Shown here: positions 20,013-20,502 of the stretch, one piece after another
Layout: each line of letters opens with the position of its first letter
How positions within the stretch are numbered: position 1 is the first letter of the stretch
Assembly: GCF_000003855.2 (NCBI RefSeq)
Contig: NW_003101679.1
Span: 1,765,849 to 1,786,350, forward strand
Direction: 5' to 3'
DNA: 20,502 bases
Source: Blastomyces gilchristii SLH14081
Lineage: Eukaryota > Ascomycota > Eurotiomycetes > Onygenales > Ajellomycetaceae
Made by a program: the position numbers and the translations under genes
The notes under the pieces: model-generated
The model's input: only the letters and a program-made list of their open reading frames with translations
Told to the model about the DNA's origin: nothing
Database searches by the model: none

Positions 20013-20430
20013 TACTGTGTATTCTCTAATCTACTTAATATAGTGTAAATTAATATATATATTCAGCTGTCTCTTTATATACTATATAAGCTTTGCTTTT
20101 TTATATAATCACTGATATGTATGATAATAGTGCTTATAGTTAAAGCAGGAAATAACTGATAACTAACAACTAAATCAGCTTAAAATAACTTAAATATCAC
20201 TGCTGCTCTAACTGTTACTTTAATAAGAAATTATAGTTATCAGCAGACTCTTAGTATAATTTAATAGATTACTTTAGAATTATTTTCTCTCAGAGATTGA
20301 AATATTAATAGACTAACTTCTTATAATAGCTGTATATACTTAAATAATAAGATTAATAAGTGATCAATTTACTGCTGAAAATATTATAGAAATAATCTGC
20401 TTAATCACTGAATGAAGTTATTTCTTTCTG
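20013..20430. other. AT-rich stretch, weak minus-strand coding texture
   Basis: Mutated AT-rich DNA up to the composition border. A minus-strand stretch at about 20212-20070 reads VRAAVIFKLF, stop, ADLVVSYQLFPALT onward with few stops, but I cannot tie it to a family. Confidence 0.25.
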
Positions 20431-20502
20431 AGCTCGAAGGAAACGGCTCCGTTGCCAACAGCGCAAAGTGCCCAGATGTTTATTATTCAACAGATGCAGA
20501 CG
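20431..20502. other. GC-balanced segment at right edge
   Basis: Composition changes abruptly near 20431. GAGCTCGAAGGAAACGGCTC and what follows keep CG, GG and CC, which are nearly absent from the preceding 1.5 kb. It includes a small inverted repeat AACGG-CT-CCGTT at 20443-20454. This probably marks the border of the AT-rich block; too little is visible to call a gene. Confidence 0.5.

Noticed and set aside
1..20502. Search for tRNA, rRNA, riboswitch or bacterial operon features
   Set aside because: No cloverleaf, rRNA block, Shine-Dalgarno-led gene or terminator hairpin was recognised; the content is fungal-type repeat DNA.

Overview
The window looks like transposon-rich heterochromatin of a filamentous fungus. 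It is strongly AT-rich, has no intact gene, and is mostly decayed LTR retrotransposons whose copies differ almost only by C-to-T and G-to-A transitions. That is the mark of repeat-induced point mutation (RIP) or a related process. The short open frames that can be found are shadows of dead genes or chance stretches.

Layout. 1-1883: two unrecognised decayed plus-strand reading frames, the first ending in a chromodomain-like stretch. 1884-2618 and 4887-5707: two copies of a long repeat, probably an LTR of a second family. 2619-4880: truncated Ty3/Gypsy element III (RNase H, integrase, chromodomain, 3' LTR), plus strand. 5731-17076: near full-length Ty3/Gypsy element I, plus strand, split by element II. 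7782-13483: element II of the same family, minus strand, complete from LTR to LTR and flanked by a perfect 5-bp target duplication (ACATC). 17276-17778: pyrimidine-rich minisatellite that kept its CpG and CpC sites. 17785-18384: short diverged repeats and a hairpin. 18403-18908: small non-autonomous hAT-like element with an 8-bp target duplication. 18917-20430: AT-rich DNA with a decayed minus-strand frame. 20431-20502: abrupt return to balanced base composition.

Elements I, II and III are one chromovirus family. LTRs are about 280-310 bp; gag is about 380 codons with a CCHC knuckle; pol is about 1204 codons in the order protease, reverse transcriptase, RNase H, integrase, chromodomain, and its stop codon abuts the 3' LTR. 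In element II gag and pol can each be read from end to end with no net frameshift despite dozens of stops. Gag and pol meet at a TAATG overlap in both full copies. Removing element II and one target duplication rejoins element I pol in frame, so II jumped into an already resident I.

I see no new biological system. The most unusual signal is the mutation context: between the two LTRs of element II the changes fall mainly at CpG and CpC and hardly at CpA, unlike classical Neurospora RIP. All counts were made by eye.
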